64,000 bases of DNA from Antilocapra americana (Eukaryota; Chordata; Mammalia; Artiodactyla; Antilocapridae). A program made the translations under genes and the position numbers. Below, in pieces: positions 35,701 through 47,700 of the stretch. The stretch is from NCBI GenBank assembly GCA_007570785.1, contig ML664152.1:3534911-3598910 (forward strand). Reading direction: 5' to 3'. Each line of letters starts with the position of its first letter. Within the stretch, counting starts at the first letter, position 1. The notes under the pieces are model-generated. The model saw nothing but the letters and a program-made list of their open reading frames with translations. It was not told the DNA's origin and did no database searches.

Positions 35701-38700
35701 CCCCAGGACTCCGTGGTTTGTGTCCATACCACGCCCGTCTCTGCCTCTGCCATCACATGGCCTCTGTGTCTCTCCTCTGTGTGTCTCTTACACAGACACT
35801 TGTCATTGGATTTAGGGTCCATGTGGATAATCTGAGCTAACCTCTAAAGATCCTAGTTTAATTATAGCTACAAAAATTTATTCTAAACAAGGTCATATTC
35901 GCAGCTCCTCAGGGGTCAGGAGGTGGACACATGACTATTTTTCTGGTTGGGGGTGGCTATCATTCAACCCACCTCACCCCTTGGGGATCACTCTGACATT
36001 GTCCCTCTGAACACGCAGAAGGTGGGGCACAGGGCTGTGCTCAGTGAGACCTGCTGTGTGTGTGCGGGGGGTGTATGTGTGACTTTGGTGACTCGGAAGC
36101 CTCTGTCTCTGGACAAGTGGCTGCCCCCACCCCTCTCCCATGTGCCCTGAGGGGCAGAAGGGTCTCTTCTCTGAAGTGGGACACAAGGCTGGTTGGTCAC
36201 AGGGCAGTGGGGGACAAGAGCGGGGCCTAGGGGCAGTGGTTGGGGTTCTGCCGGGCTGGATGTCCCAGACGTGTCTGTCCAGGACCTGATTCCTTGGGCA
36301 AGTGACCTTGCCTGTGTCAGCCTCAGTTTCCTGGGCTGCGAGATGAGAAAGGACGTATCTCAAAGGGTTGAATTAAATGGTAGTCGTGATCTGAAGGTCC
36401 ATGGAACACTGTCCATGCAGGCCAAGGGCACACTTCTTCCTGGGGCATCACCTGGCCTTGGAGAAGGTGTGAAAGAAGGGCCAGCCCCCCAGGATCCTTG
36501 TGGGAGACTGGGAGCTCCTGGGAGCCTCAGGCACAGGGAGAGAGGGCATCTCCTCTCTGGTGGGGCTCGCTGTCCCCCAGGGACCCCCGCTCCCCAGTGG
36601 GTGTGCCATCGCCCCACACACCTGCCTGATTTGCTTGAAGCCCTCTGGCGGCACGTTAGAGAAGATGTTGCACTCGGGCTGGTTGAGGATCTGGAATGCC
36701 ACAGCGCAGTGGTGGTTCTCCAGGGGTGAGATGTCATTGTAGCGGACGGCCAGCTCTGTGCGGGCATTGATCTGGTACCTGGGGTTGGAGAGCAAAAGGA
36801 CCCTTGGGTACCCGCACTCACCTGCGGGTGAAGGCAGTGGTGCAGGGGCACGCATACTGGTGTAGAGGCTGGAGGCAACGGGGCTGCTGGAGGGGGAGCC
36901 CACTCTGCTCGTGCTGGGAACTCACTCCTCCTGGCTCTCCTGGGTCTCAGCTGCCCCTTTGACTAGATACCCCCAAGTCGTTATAGTCCTGATGGTGGAT
37001 GCCACCAATGAGCCTCAGGTCCTCCCTGAGGAGGTGCCCTCGAGGTGGTCAGGCCTTCACCAAGGAACCCTGCAGACATCGTAGGATCGTAGGACGTGGG
37101 AGGAGGGCTAGATGTTGTGGGCACGACCTGTGGCTGGCTTGTGCTCAGCACAGCATCTGAGTGTGAACTGAGGGGGTAGATGCCCACGGGGACACTTTCT
37201 CCCTCCGGGCATGGATGTCCACACCCTGGAATCCGCTCTGGTCCTGAGTAGCGATAGCATGCTTCCCCAGACATGTTGGGCATCATCACCCACATGGTAA
37301 AATTTGACACACAAATACACAAACTCCATAGAACAACCAATGTATCACTCTGAACACAAACCAGCAGCACCTGGCTTGGACTCTGGAGGGACATGGGGTG
37401 GAACTCTGCCTTTGCCCCGAAGCATGAGTGGCTCAATGTTCTGGCAAAGTCTGGCCCATCTTCCTGGCCCTACAGCCTGCCCGTGACCCTCCCTGCCTCC
37501 TCGCGTCCATACCCCTGTTCTTGCCATCACTGCCCTTGCTTCTGTCTCATTCCTGCTAGAAACAGGCTGGTGAGGCTGCCCTCAGGGGAGCGAGATCCAG
37601 AGTCCGGGTGAGGTCTGCCCCTCCCAGTCCATGGGTGTGTGAGCGTCCTTCCCTGCTGCAGGGGGCAGGGGGCTCTGCTGCTAACAGGCCCTGCTGTGTA
37701 GTCGCAGATCTGCAGCCAGGACCCCAAGGGGATGAGGCAGCCCCTCAGGGTCTGGGGACCTCTAGGCATCCTGCTGGGAAGGCCCGGCCTGGGATAAAGT
37801 CCTTGGTGGGAAGGCCGCGTCCTACAGACGTGGGGTGGAGCTGGGGACTCAGGAGCGCTTCACTGACAGCTCCCACTGGGAACTGGCAGGGGGTTGAACT
37901 GAAAAGCTGAACTCTGCCATCCAGAGTGTGCTTGACAAGAGAAAAGAACCGTGTACATACGTGTTGTTGTAGCCTGGATGATCCAAGTCGTGGCAGATGG
38001 CCGCGGTCATTAGGACCAGTATGTCCATTTGTGAAAACTTTTCCTGGATCGGAGAGAAGATTCAGTGGGCGAGGAGGGGGTTGGCCGGAGCCGGGGGGTG
38101 GGGGGTGGGGGGGGAGGAGGCAGTGACACAGGGGGATGAGCTCCTCCAGCTCTGGCTTGGTGGAGGAGGATGTGCCTCTCCCTGGGGTGGGGGTGGGCAC
38201 CCACTTGTTCATTGACAAATTGGAGGGGCGGTGGTTCCTCAGGCAGTGGAGGAGCTGCCGCCCCAAGCTCCCCTCCACGGGGTATGTCCCCCAGACCCGC
38301 CCTAAGCTCTCCTCCAGGTGGGACACTACCAGACCCACCCTAAGCTCCCCTCTAGGCAGGATGCCTCCAGACCCACCCTAAGCTCCCCACCAGGTGAGAT
38401 GCTCCCCAGACCCACCCTAAGCTCCCCACCAGGAGGGATGCCCCCCGACCCACCCTAAGCTCCCCACCAGAAAGGATGCTCCCCAGACCCACCCTAAGCT
38501 CCCCACCAGGAAGGATGCCCCCCAAACCTGCCCTAAGCTCCCCACCAGAAAGGATGCTCCCCAGACCCGCCCTAAGCTCCCCTCTAGGCAGGATGCTCCT
38601 GGACCCACTCTAAGCTCCCCTCTAGGCAGGATGCTCTCAGACCCACCCTAAGCTCCCCACCAGAAGGGATGCCCCCCAGACCCGCCCTAAGCTCCCCTCT

Positions 38701-41700
38701 AGGCAGGATGCCCCCAGACCTGCCCTAAGCTCACCTCCAGGCAGGACGCCCCCCAGACCCACCTGTAGCCCGCAAAACCAGATCATGCTGTACATCATCT
38801 GGGCGACGCAGAAGCAGTGCCGGAAGTTGTGGAAAGGGTTGTTCCGGTAGTTGTCATGCACGCACAGCTGTGGGGATGAGACTGTCCACCCTGTGCCCAC
38901 CGCCCACCCTCCCCAAACTCCCCGCACCTTCTTCCTGATGCCAACTCTTGACTCCCACCTGGTCCTCATCCAACTGCATTCCTGCTTCCCGGGGGTGAGG
39001 ATGGGGGGCCTGGGGTGTCCGAGGGCCAAACAGGGCAAGGTGTTCCCAGGAGACCCACAGTGGGGTGTGAGGCTGGGGGGAGGGCAAGGGGGCTGCATGT
39101 GGAGTGCCAGGTCCCCAGCCACCATCAAACCTTCCACAGGTTCTATTTATTTATTTGGCTGTGTCAGTAGTTGTAGCTCCCTGACTAGGTGTGGAAGCTG
39201 GACCTCCTGCACTGGGAGCACAGTCATAGCCACCAGACCACCAGGGAAGTCCCTTTCCACAGCCTTCTAACATTTGTCTCTGAGTAGCATTTTATTAAAA
39301 AGAAAGATCTGCTGATAAACACACACTCAGTCACACATGCATACCCCTCCCCGCCACGCACACCTCACACACACACACACATGGACACATGCCCAGTCCC
39401 CACAATGCGGGCACCAACACTCACATACTCACACACACACTGGCACACACATGTGTACACCTGCATAGCAGCCCCCCTCAACACACACACATGCTGCTTA
39501 GAACACGCTCTTCACCTGACTCTCCCTGGTTCCTACTGTTTTCTTGCTCACAGACCGAAGCTTAGGAGCAGAGAGTGTCTCGGTGGGGAGGGTCCCTGCA
39601 GGACTCTCACAGAAGTGTGGCCTTTGTAGGAAGCCCAGGCCCACAGGAAATTACCCACAGTCCATTCCCAGGAAGCTCGATGAAACTGTGCTCAGGGGCC
39701 AGCACGGGCCCGACACTCACCAGCCACCTTTTGAGAGTGATGGGGTTGATGCTGAAGTCCCTGACCAGGCCCAGATCGTGGTACATGTGCTCCAGGCAGC
39801 TCAGCATCTGCAGGCGCAGGAGCAGAAAGATGGTCAGCAGTACGGTGGGCCAGGCCCCAGGGGAGTCCTCCCCTCCCAGGGGGGCCCCAGGACCAAAGCC
39901 TGTTGACTAGGAGGTTTCAGGAGCCCCAGAAGGGGTGTGGGGCTTTGAAAGAACAGCCAGGGTTGGAAGTCAATGGAATTCTCTACGGGAGGGACAGTGA
40001 CCAGATGAAGTAATGCTGTCCCCAAATGACCACGCTGGAAGTGACTTGACTTATTTACACACACAAGCACCCATCTCAGTGGGTCAGGATCCCTGCCTGA
40101 GGTTCTGAGAGACACCTCCAACTCCCACAGACCCTGCATGAGCCCGAGGCTGGGAGACGAGACGCTGAGGAGCAGTGTTGACAGATACTCATCCATCCCA
40201 AACTCGCCTCTTCAGGCCCCCAAGGGTCCCGCTGGGATGATGCACTTTCTTATGCATGAACCGAAGTGTCTGGAAGGCGGGCTTCCTTCTGGGGAGCACT
40301 CCCTCCCAAACCTCATTTCACTGAGCCGCCTTCTATAGAAATCCCTGTTCAACTTGATGTTGATTTTGCTTCCAGGCCCAGAGAGGATTTACTGTCACTG
40401 TTGCGATCTATTTAAATGCCACGCAGAACTTTGAAGCTTAATCAAGCCAAGAAGATTAAATAATCTTTAAAAAGTGAGAGCTTGACAAACGGGGCTCTGC
40501 TTTCTGGGAGAAGAGCCCAGGGAGACGGGAGGTCTCAGTAGGGCTGACTTAGCATCACCTTAGCCCCCGTCCCCCAGCTCCCCGCCCTGGGACCCACACC
40601 TGTGCCCCTCAGCCCCAGCGCCCGCCCTGCCCTGGTGTCTGCACAGACTCCCCATCTGCTCGGTTCACCAGGCAGTCCTCTCTTCCCAAAAAGGGTGTGT
40701 TAAGGACTGAATCGTGACCCTCCAATCAAGCTGCCAAGGCCCTGAGCCCCCCCGTGACTGTGTTTGGAGAGAGGACCGTTAGGGATGTAATTCAGGTTAT
40801 GCAGGGTCACTAGGGCGGGCCCTAATCTGCTAGGACAGGTGTCCTTACGAGAAGGTCAGGACACAGACACGCACAGAGGGACACCCTTGTGAGGACACAG
40901 GAGGAGACGGCTGACGACACGCAGAGCAAAAAGTCCTCGGGAGGGACCAGCCCTGTCCACACACACCTGGATCTCAGAGGTCGAGCTTCCAGACCATGAG
41001 AAAACAGGTTTCTATCTAACCCCCAAATCTGTGGCATTTGCTATGGCAGCCCCAGCAGACATATTCAGGAAGTGCAATTGAAAATCCAATTTTTCTTGTT
41101 ATAAACTATGTAAGAACTAGAAACACTGCAATTTAGGAGAAGTTTGGCAAATCCAATCCTACAATGAAGGATGAGCTGGCCACGGAAGGAATACCTCTGG
41201 AAGCAAAGACTTGCGTGGCATCACAAAGAACCCACTTGGGAAACTGGAAAACACCCCGGCCCTGCAGTGGGGACCCGGAAGGATGTCCAGATGGGAAGTC
41301 CTTGAAGGGGCCACATGCTGGTCTTCCTTGAGGGTACAGCCCAGGTGTAGACTGGGTGCCAAGGTTTGGAAACCGGGGCCTTGAAGGAGCTCTTGACAGA
41401 GAGTGGGGGTGCAGCGTCCTGGCGTGAGGGTGGAAGGGCTGGGGTCCAGGCTGTTGGCGGGGTCATCCCAGCTTGGCCGGCAGCATGAGCGCCTAGTCAG
41501 GGTCTAGCCGTCCAGAGCTGCTCAAGGCCCCACCGTCCTGCAACAGAGGAACTGTAGCTCTGACACCCCTGCTCCCCGCCACAACAGCTCATTTGCAGCT
41601 GCAGGCAACCTCATAGAGCTGAAATGTGTGTTGTGAAATCAGAGGCAAGAGGCGGAGGTGATTAGCAGATGAAGCCATCTGGTGCAGGAGGGACGCGTCT

Positions 41701-44700
41701 GTATATCTGCTCCCACGACGGCAGCGGCGGACACTGTGACGGTCCCGGGCTGGCAGCTGGGTGCTGGTGATCGTGGAGGACGCATGAGACGACTGCGAGG
41801 TCCCGCAGCCTTCAAGGCGGGGCTGGGCAGACGCAGCCGTGGGGAGCGCTCAGAGGCTGGCCCTCGAGAGGGTGGAGCAGCATGAGGTCATCACCCTGTC
41901 TGGTCTGTGATCAGAGGACGCTGCGCCGGGCCCTGGGTGATGCAGGGCGCATCATCACCCCTGCGCGGAGGGAGGGAGGTAAACCACCCACCCGGGAGCT
42001 CTGATGTTCTCGGGGGGTGGACAGATGCAGTGCTGGGGCCCACACGGGCTGCTGAAGCTTTCTGGTGTGTCCTTGTACCTGTTCATCTTTGCTGCTCATA
42101 CTCCAAAATTCATGGCACCCCCAGAGGACAGGGCTCCCGTCTGTGAGCACTTCTGGTTTGACACCTTGGGCAGGGAGACACTTTACAGAATCGCTGGAAC
42201 CCTCCCCAGGCTCCCTGGGGTCGTGGAGGTGCTGGTGAAACCCTGGGGCCAGATGACCGCCACTCTGGACAAGCATACGTGCAGAGGGCCACCTCCCTCC
42301 CCTTAGCGCTGCCTTGCCCGCATCTGCTCATCTACCCCACAGGTGGAGTGATGAGGGCAGAGAGGCATCTCCTGTGGTAGATGCAGGGGTCCTCCCACCT
42401 CTGACATGAAGGTGGTGTTCCCTCTCTGGCCACAGGCAGTCTGTGCTCTGTGGAGACAGGAATGACAGGGTTCTGCCATCAGGGCCCCAACTTTGCTCTT
42501 TCTCCCCGTGGGCTGAGGTCAAAACGACAAGGGGAGTGTGAGATGTGCTCACAGTGGCACTCGCCCACCTGCCGGAAGTGGGGGTGCGTGTTCTAAGCTC
42601 CTGTGGACCCACTCGCTCGTGGACAGCCCAGCAGGGTCCTCTGCTTGGCAGAAGCTACTGGGACAAGAGGTTGTCATGCTTCTCCTGGAACACCTGACTC
42701 CTCTCCTCCTGCCCTGCTCCCCTCCACCACGGCCGTCTTCGATCAAGCACTGATCTGGTAGGTGACACTTAAAACAGTCCCTCCTCCCTGACGCAGCACT
42801 CCAGTCCTGTGTGCTGGCTGGTTGGACATTTTGGAGCAAATGTGCCATCTCAGGTGCCAGCCAGCACGCGGCTCTTCTCAGGGTGGACCTGGCGGGGTGG
42901 AGGCGGGATCTGTGCTTCCCCGCCCCTCTTGCTGGGACTTTTCTTATCTCAGGAGACCACACGAGTGACAGCGGTTCATGCAGGAGAGTTCAGAGTACAC
43001 AATCCATTTCCTGGACCTGCAGGGAAGTCGTTCTGCCCCTCTTGTTCAAGAGCATGAGCCTTTCTGTGCTCCTGCGTGATGGAAAAGCTGGCAAGAATCT
43101 GCTCTTTCAGTGTCCTGAGGTCTATCGCTTTGTGATTTCTTGAGGTTCAGAGAGAGGAGGGTGTATCCAACATTATTAGGTAATAGACTAAACAAACAAC
43201 AATCTCCATGCTTGTGTTTTCTCAGCAAAAGAGAAATTGAAAAGAACTGTCATGCTGTAAGAAGTTACTCTGAGTCCTTGAAGGCATCCCTGGTGACTCA
43301 CACGGTAAAGAATCCACCTGCCAATTCAGGAGACCCAGGTTCGATCCCTGACTTGGGACGATACCCGGGACAGAGGAGCCTGGCAGGCTACAGTCCCTGG
43401 GGTCACGGAGTCAGACGCGACCGAGCGACAGAGATGGGTCTTCGAGTCCTCATGGCTCCCCAGGCTGACCACTCTCAGCGGGACCTCAAGTGGAAGCCCC
43501 CTCCTGAAATAATCCTGAAGCCTGGAGGCTCACTCCCATGGGGCTCGGCAGCTGCCCTGGGGGATCAGGATGCGGCCTGGTGGGGAGCGCGGGGGCGTTT
43601 CTGAGCAGCCAGATCCTGGTGTGAGGCCCCGCTGCTCACCTGCTCCTTGGTTCTGGCTCAGGGCCTTCCCGAGCCCAAGGGGCAGTGTGGCTGCAAAACT
43701 GGGGAATCAAGTTAAAAGGAAGAGAAGAGAGAGGAGAAGAGGAATGGGGATGCCTCCCATCTGGTCCCCGAGGCTGGTCCCCATTCTGATGGCTCTCGCA
43801 CTCACCTCGTTGGGTTCCCAGAGCCAGACGTCAAAGGTGGGTTTCCGCAGGGCGTCTATGGTCTCAGGGGACAGCAGGTACTAGAGGGACGGGGAGCAGC
43901 GTGAGCTGGCTCCGGCCTCTGTGCTGCACAAAGGCCTGCCACGCCTTCTCCACGTCCTCCCACCCCCTCTCAGGACACCTGGGTCCATTCTCAAGGCCAC
44001 ATCCACGAGAGTTCTGGAGGGGGCAACACTACAGGGATGGACATCCCACCAGTGGGGGCTGGGGCCGGGGGAGTGCTTCAGGACTGATGGAGCAGGGGCC
44101 GAGGGGGCATCTGGGGGAGACACATGTTCACCCCTGGTTGTGGTGGAGGGCATGTGACCACGTAAGCCTGCCACACCTGACAGTGCTCCACACTGCAGAG
44201 GGTGAACCTTACTGCGTGCTGATGACATCCCGAGAAACCTGATCTTAAAACATACAATAAAGTGAAAGCAAGAGGGAAAAAATTTGGCATACATTCAAAT
44301 ACTGGCTAAGAAGCTACTTTGAGGTTTGTTTCTGGAATCTGTCACTAGTTTAGCCATGGGCTGTAATAGCACAGCTTGTGGGTTCCATGGAACACCGGAG
44401 TTTAGGTTACATTGTCAGAGGAAACAGAAGACTGTAGACACGAGACAGTCCCAGTGCTTTGGAGTTAAATCCAGTCATCTCCTAGGTCTTTCTGTTTGTG
44501 TTTTTAAAAGGAACCTCTGTGGAAGATGGATGCCTTCTGTTTGGGACCCAAGCTGGGCCTTGTGACTCCCAGGGCAGGGTCCCAAGGTGTGGGTCGTGTA
44601 TTCCTATGGGAAAGGGTCCACGTGAAGACCTCAGACAACATTTAATGTGTCTTTCATATCCGAGTCAGGGAAACCCCTGGCAGCTCTGGAAGGCTCTTTG

Positions 44701-47700
44701 CTGCTGTGGGAACGGTGGCCGGTTGGGGGGTCGGCCTTGTGCATGGCCAGCAACCCCAGCCCCCTGCCCCTGTCTGGAGGATCTCTGTCTTGGCAAAGCC
44801 CATATCTTAGTGGGCAAATATGTAAAACTCAGTTGGGCCAGGATCCCGCTCAGTCTCCAGCTGAAGGCATTGTGAGATGGAGGACCACCATCATGGGACC
44901 CATCTTTCGTAGCTGTTTGCAGACCCTCCCAATTCCCAGGGCATTGCCTGCTCTAACAAGGGCCTCTCTCCTGTAACTGATACATCCTCTGTGACCCAAA
45001 AGCAAAACTTCTCATAATAACTACATATTGTTCAGGGACAGGAGATGCAGTGAAGCAGATTATAAATAATTTAGTTAAAAATCAAAATTCTTTCAAGTAA
45101 CATCTGAGTGTCAGAACTGTTTGTTCACCGAGCTGGCAATGGGGGTTGGGTGGATACTAGTAAGGAGCTATGATCTCTTGGCAGTAAGCTGTGGTCTGGG
45201 ACCACTTCTGCTAAACAAATGTCAATGAGAAAATATATTCTGCCTAAGAATAACAGAAGTGTGCCACCGCCAGGGCCCTGGCGAGAGCTGGCTTTGCAAA
45301 CATGCAGACTACAGTGGGGCTGGGAGGCCAGGGCGGCCCTGGCTGGGGCCAGAGGTGGGGGGTGTGTGCTCTGAGGCTGTGGACACAGATGGTGGTTTCT
45401 TCACAGGCAGGCTGTCATCTTACCTTGGGATAAGAGGGGACATCACGTCGAGGTGTCAGCTTCTTGTTGTTATCCAGAAAACTGTACTTGCAGGGACAGC
45501 TGGTCCTGAAGAAAAAAGCAAAGGTTACTTCTGGCACTGCCACCTTGGGCTTGGTGTCGCCTAGGCATCCAACTGTGGGGAGCTCATTGGAGCCCAAACA
45601 ACAAACCCCAGAGTTGATGGGCATGTCAGTCAGTTCAGTCGCTCAGTCGTGTCTGACTCTTTGCAACCCCATGAACCACAACACACCAGGCCTCCCTGTC
45701 CATCACCAACTCCCGGAGTCCACCCAAACCCATGTCCATCGAGTCAGTGATGCCACCCAGCCATCTCATCCTCTGTCATCCCCTTCTCCTCCTGTCCCCA
45801 ATCCTTCCCAGCATCAGGGTCTTTTCAAATGAGTCAACTCTTTACATGGGGTGGCCAAAGTACTGGAGTTTCAGCTTCAACATCAGTCCTTTCAATGAAC
45901 ACCCAGGACTGATCTCCTTTAGGATGGACTGGTTGGATCTCCTTGCAGTCCAAGGGACTCTCAAGAGTCTCCTCCAACACCACAGTTCAAAAGCATCAAT
46001 TCTTTGGCGCTCAGCTTTCTTCACTGTCCAACTCTCACATCCATACATGACTACTGGAAAAACCATAGCCTTGACTAGACAGACTTTTCTTGGCAAAGTA
46101 ATGTCTCTGCTTTTCAATATGCTATCTAGGTTGGTCATAACATTCCTTTCAAGGAGTAAGCGTCTTTTAATTTCATGGCTGCAATCACCATCTGCAGTGA
46201 TTCTGGAGCCCCCAAAATAAAGTCAGCCACTGTTTCCACTCTTTCCCCATCTATTTCCCATAAAATGATGGGACCAGATGCCACGATCTTAGTTTTCTGA
46301 ATGTTGAGTTTCAAGCCAACTCTTTTACTCTCCTCTTTCACTATCATCAAGAGGCTCTTTAGTTCTTCTTCACTTTCTGCCATAGGGTGGTGTCATCTGC
46401 ATATATGAGGTTATTGATATTTCTCCCGGCAATGTTGATTCCAGCTTGTGCTTCTTCCAGCCCAGCCTTTCTCATGATGTACTCTGCATATAAGTTAGAT
46501 AAGCAGGGTGACAATATACAGCCTTGACGTACTCCTTTTCCTATTTGGAACCAGTCTGTTGTTCCATGTCCAGTTCTAACTGTTGCTTCCTGACCTGCAT
46601 ACAGGTTTCTCAAGAGACAGGTCAGGTGGTCTGGTATTCCCATCTCTTTCAGAATTTTCCACAGTGTACTGTGATCCACACAGTCAAAGGCTTTGGCATA
46701 GTCAATAACGTAGAAATAGATGTTTTTCTGGAATGCTCTTGCTTTTTTGATGATCCAGTGGATGTTGGCAATTTGATCTCTGGTTCCTCTGCCTTTTCTA
46801 AAACCAGCTTGAACATCTGGAAGTTCACGGTTCACGTATTGCTGAAGCCTGGCTTGGAGAATTTTGAGCATTACTTCACTAGCGTGTGACACACTGCTAT
46901 ATTTAAAATGGGTAACCAACAAGGTCCTACTGTATAGCACAGGGGACTCTGCTCAGTGTTATGTGACAGCCTGGATGGGAGAGGGGTTTGGGGGAGAATG
47001 GATACATGTATATATATATATACATATGACTGAGTCCATTGGCTGTTCTCCTGAAACTATCGTAACACTGTTAATCAGCTATACCCCAACATAAAATAAA
47101 AAGTTTAAAATACATTAAAAAAGAGTACATGAAGAAAACCTAGCACAGTGCCCCACAGGTAGTAGATACTCAATAAGTATTATTGACACTGCTAAAAACA
47201 CTCCAAACTCAATCCAACCTGAACCCCACAAATGCCTTCTGTCTTCTTTGTTCCAGAAAAATAAGTCTCAGAGCCAGAGATGTCTCACTGATAAACCCCA
47301 AGGATCCTGCTGGACCTCCTGAGATGATACTGAGTTCTCAGGAAACAGGTCATCTTCACTTACACAGACTTCGAAAAATCTTTTTCTAATGATGTAAGAC
47401 ACGTTTACTCTAAAAAGTTAAAAAACCATAGAAATAAAGTTAAAAAACTTGTAAGTCCCATTTTACCCACTTCTTTCCTCTAAATCTCATGCCTGGAAAT
47501 GCCTTCTGTTAAGTTCGGGGCATTCTTCCAGAACCTTCCTAGGCATGGACACACATGGGCAGCCCCCAGTCCTTCTCAACAAGGATGGAATTGTACTGAG
47601 CTCGCTCTCTGGCCGCTCGCCTTTTCCACTGACGTGTCACAAACGCACTGCTGATGCTTCAGAGAACTCAGTCTCGTCCAAAAGCACATCCTCCTTGGGC

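Noticed and set aside
38255..38762. Regular 38-39-bp repeats that might suggest a CRISPR-like array
   Set aside because: There are no spacers: units are contiguous and diverged, in a mammalian intron. It is a minisatellite.
46359..46940. Reverse transcriptase as a functional host gene
   Set aside because: It lacks the endonuclease half, shifts frame twice afterwards and ends in the BovB tail; it is a LINE relic.
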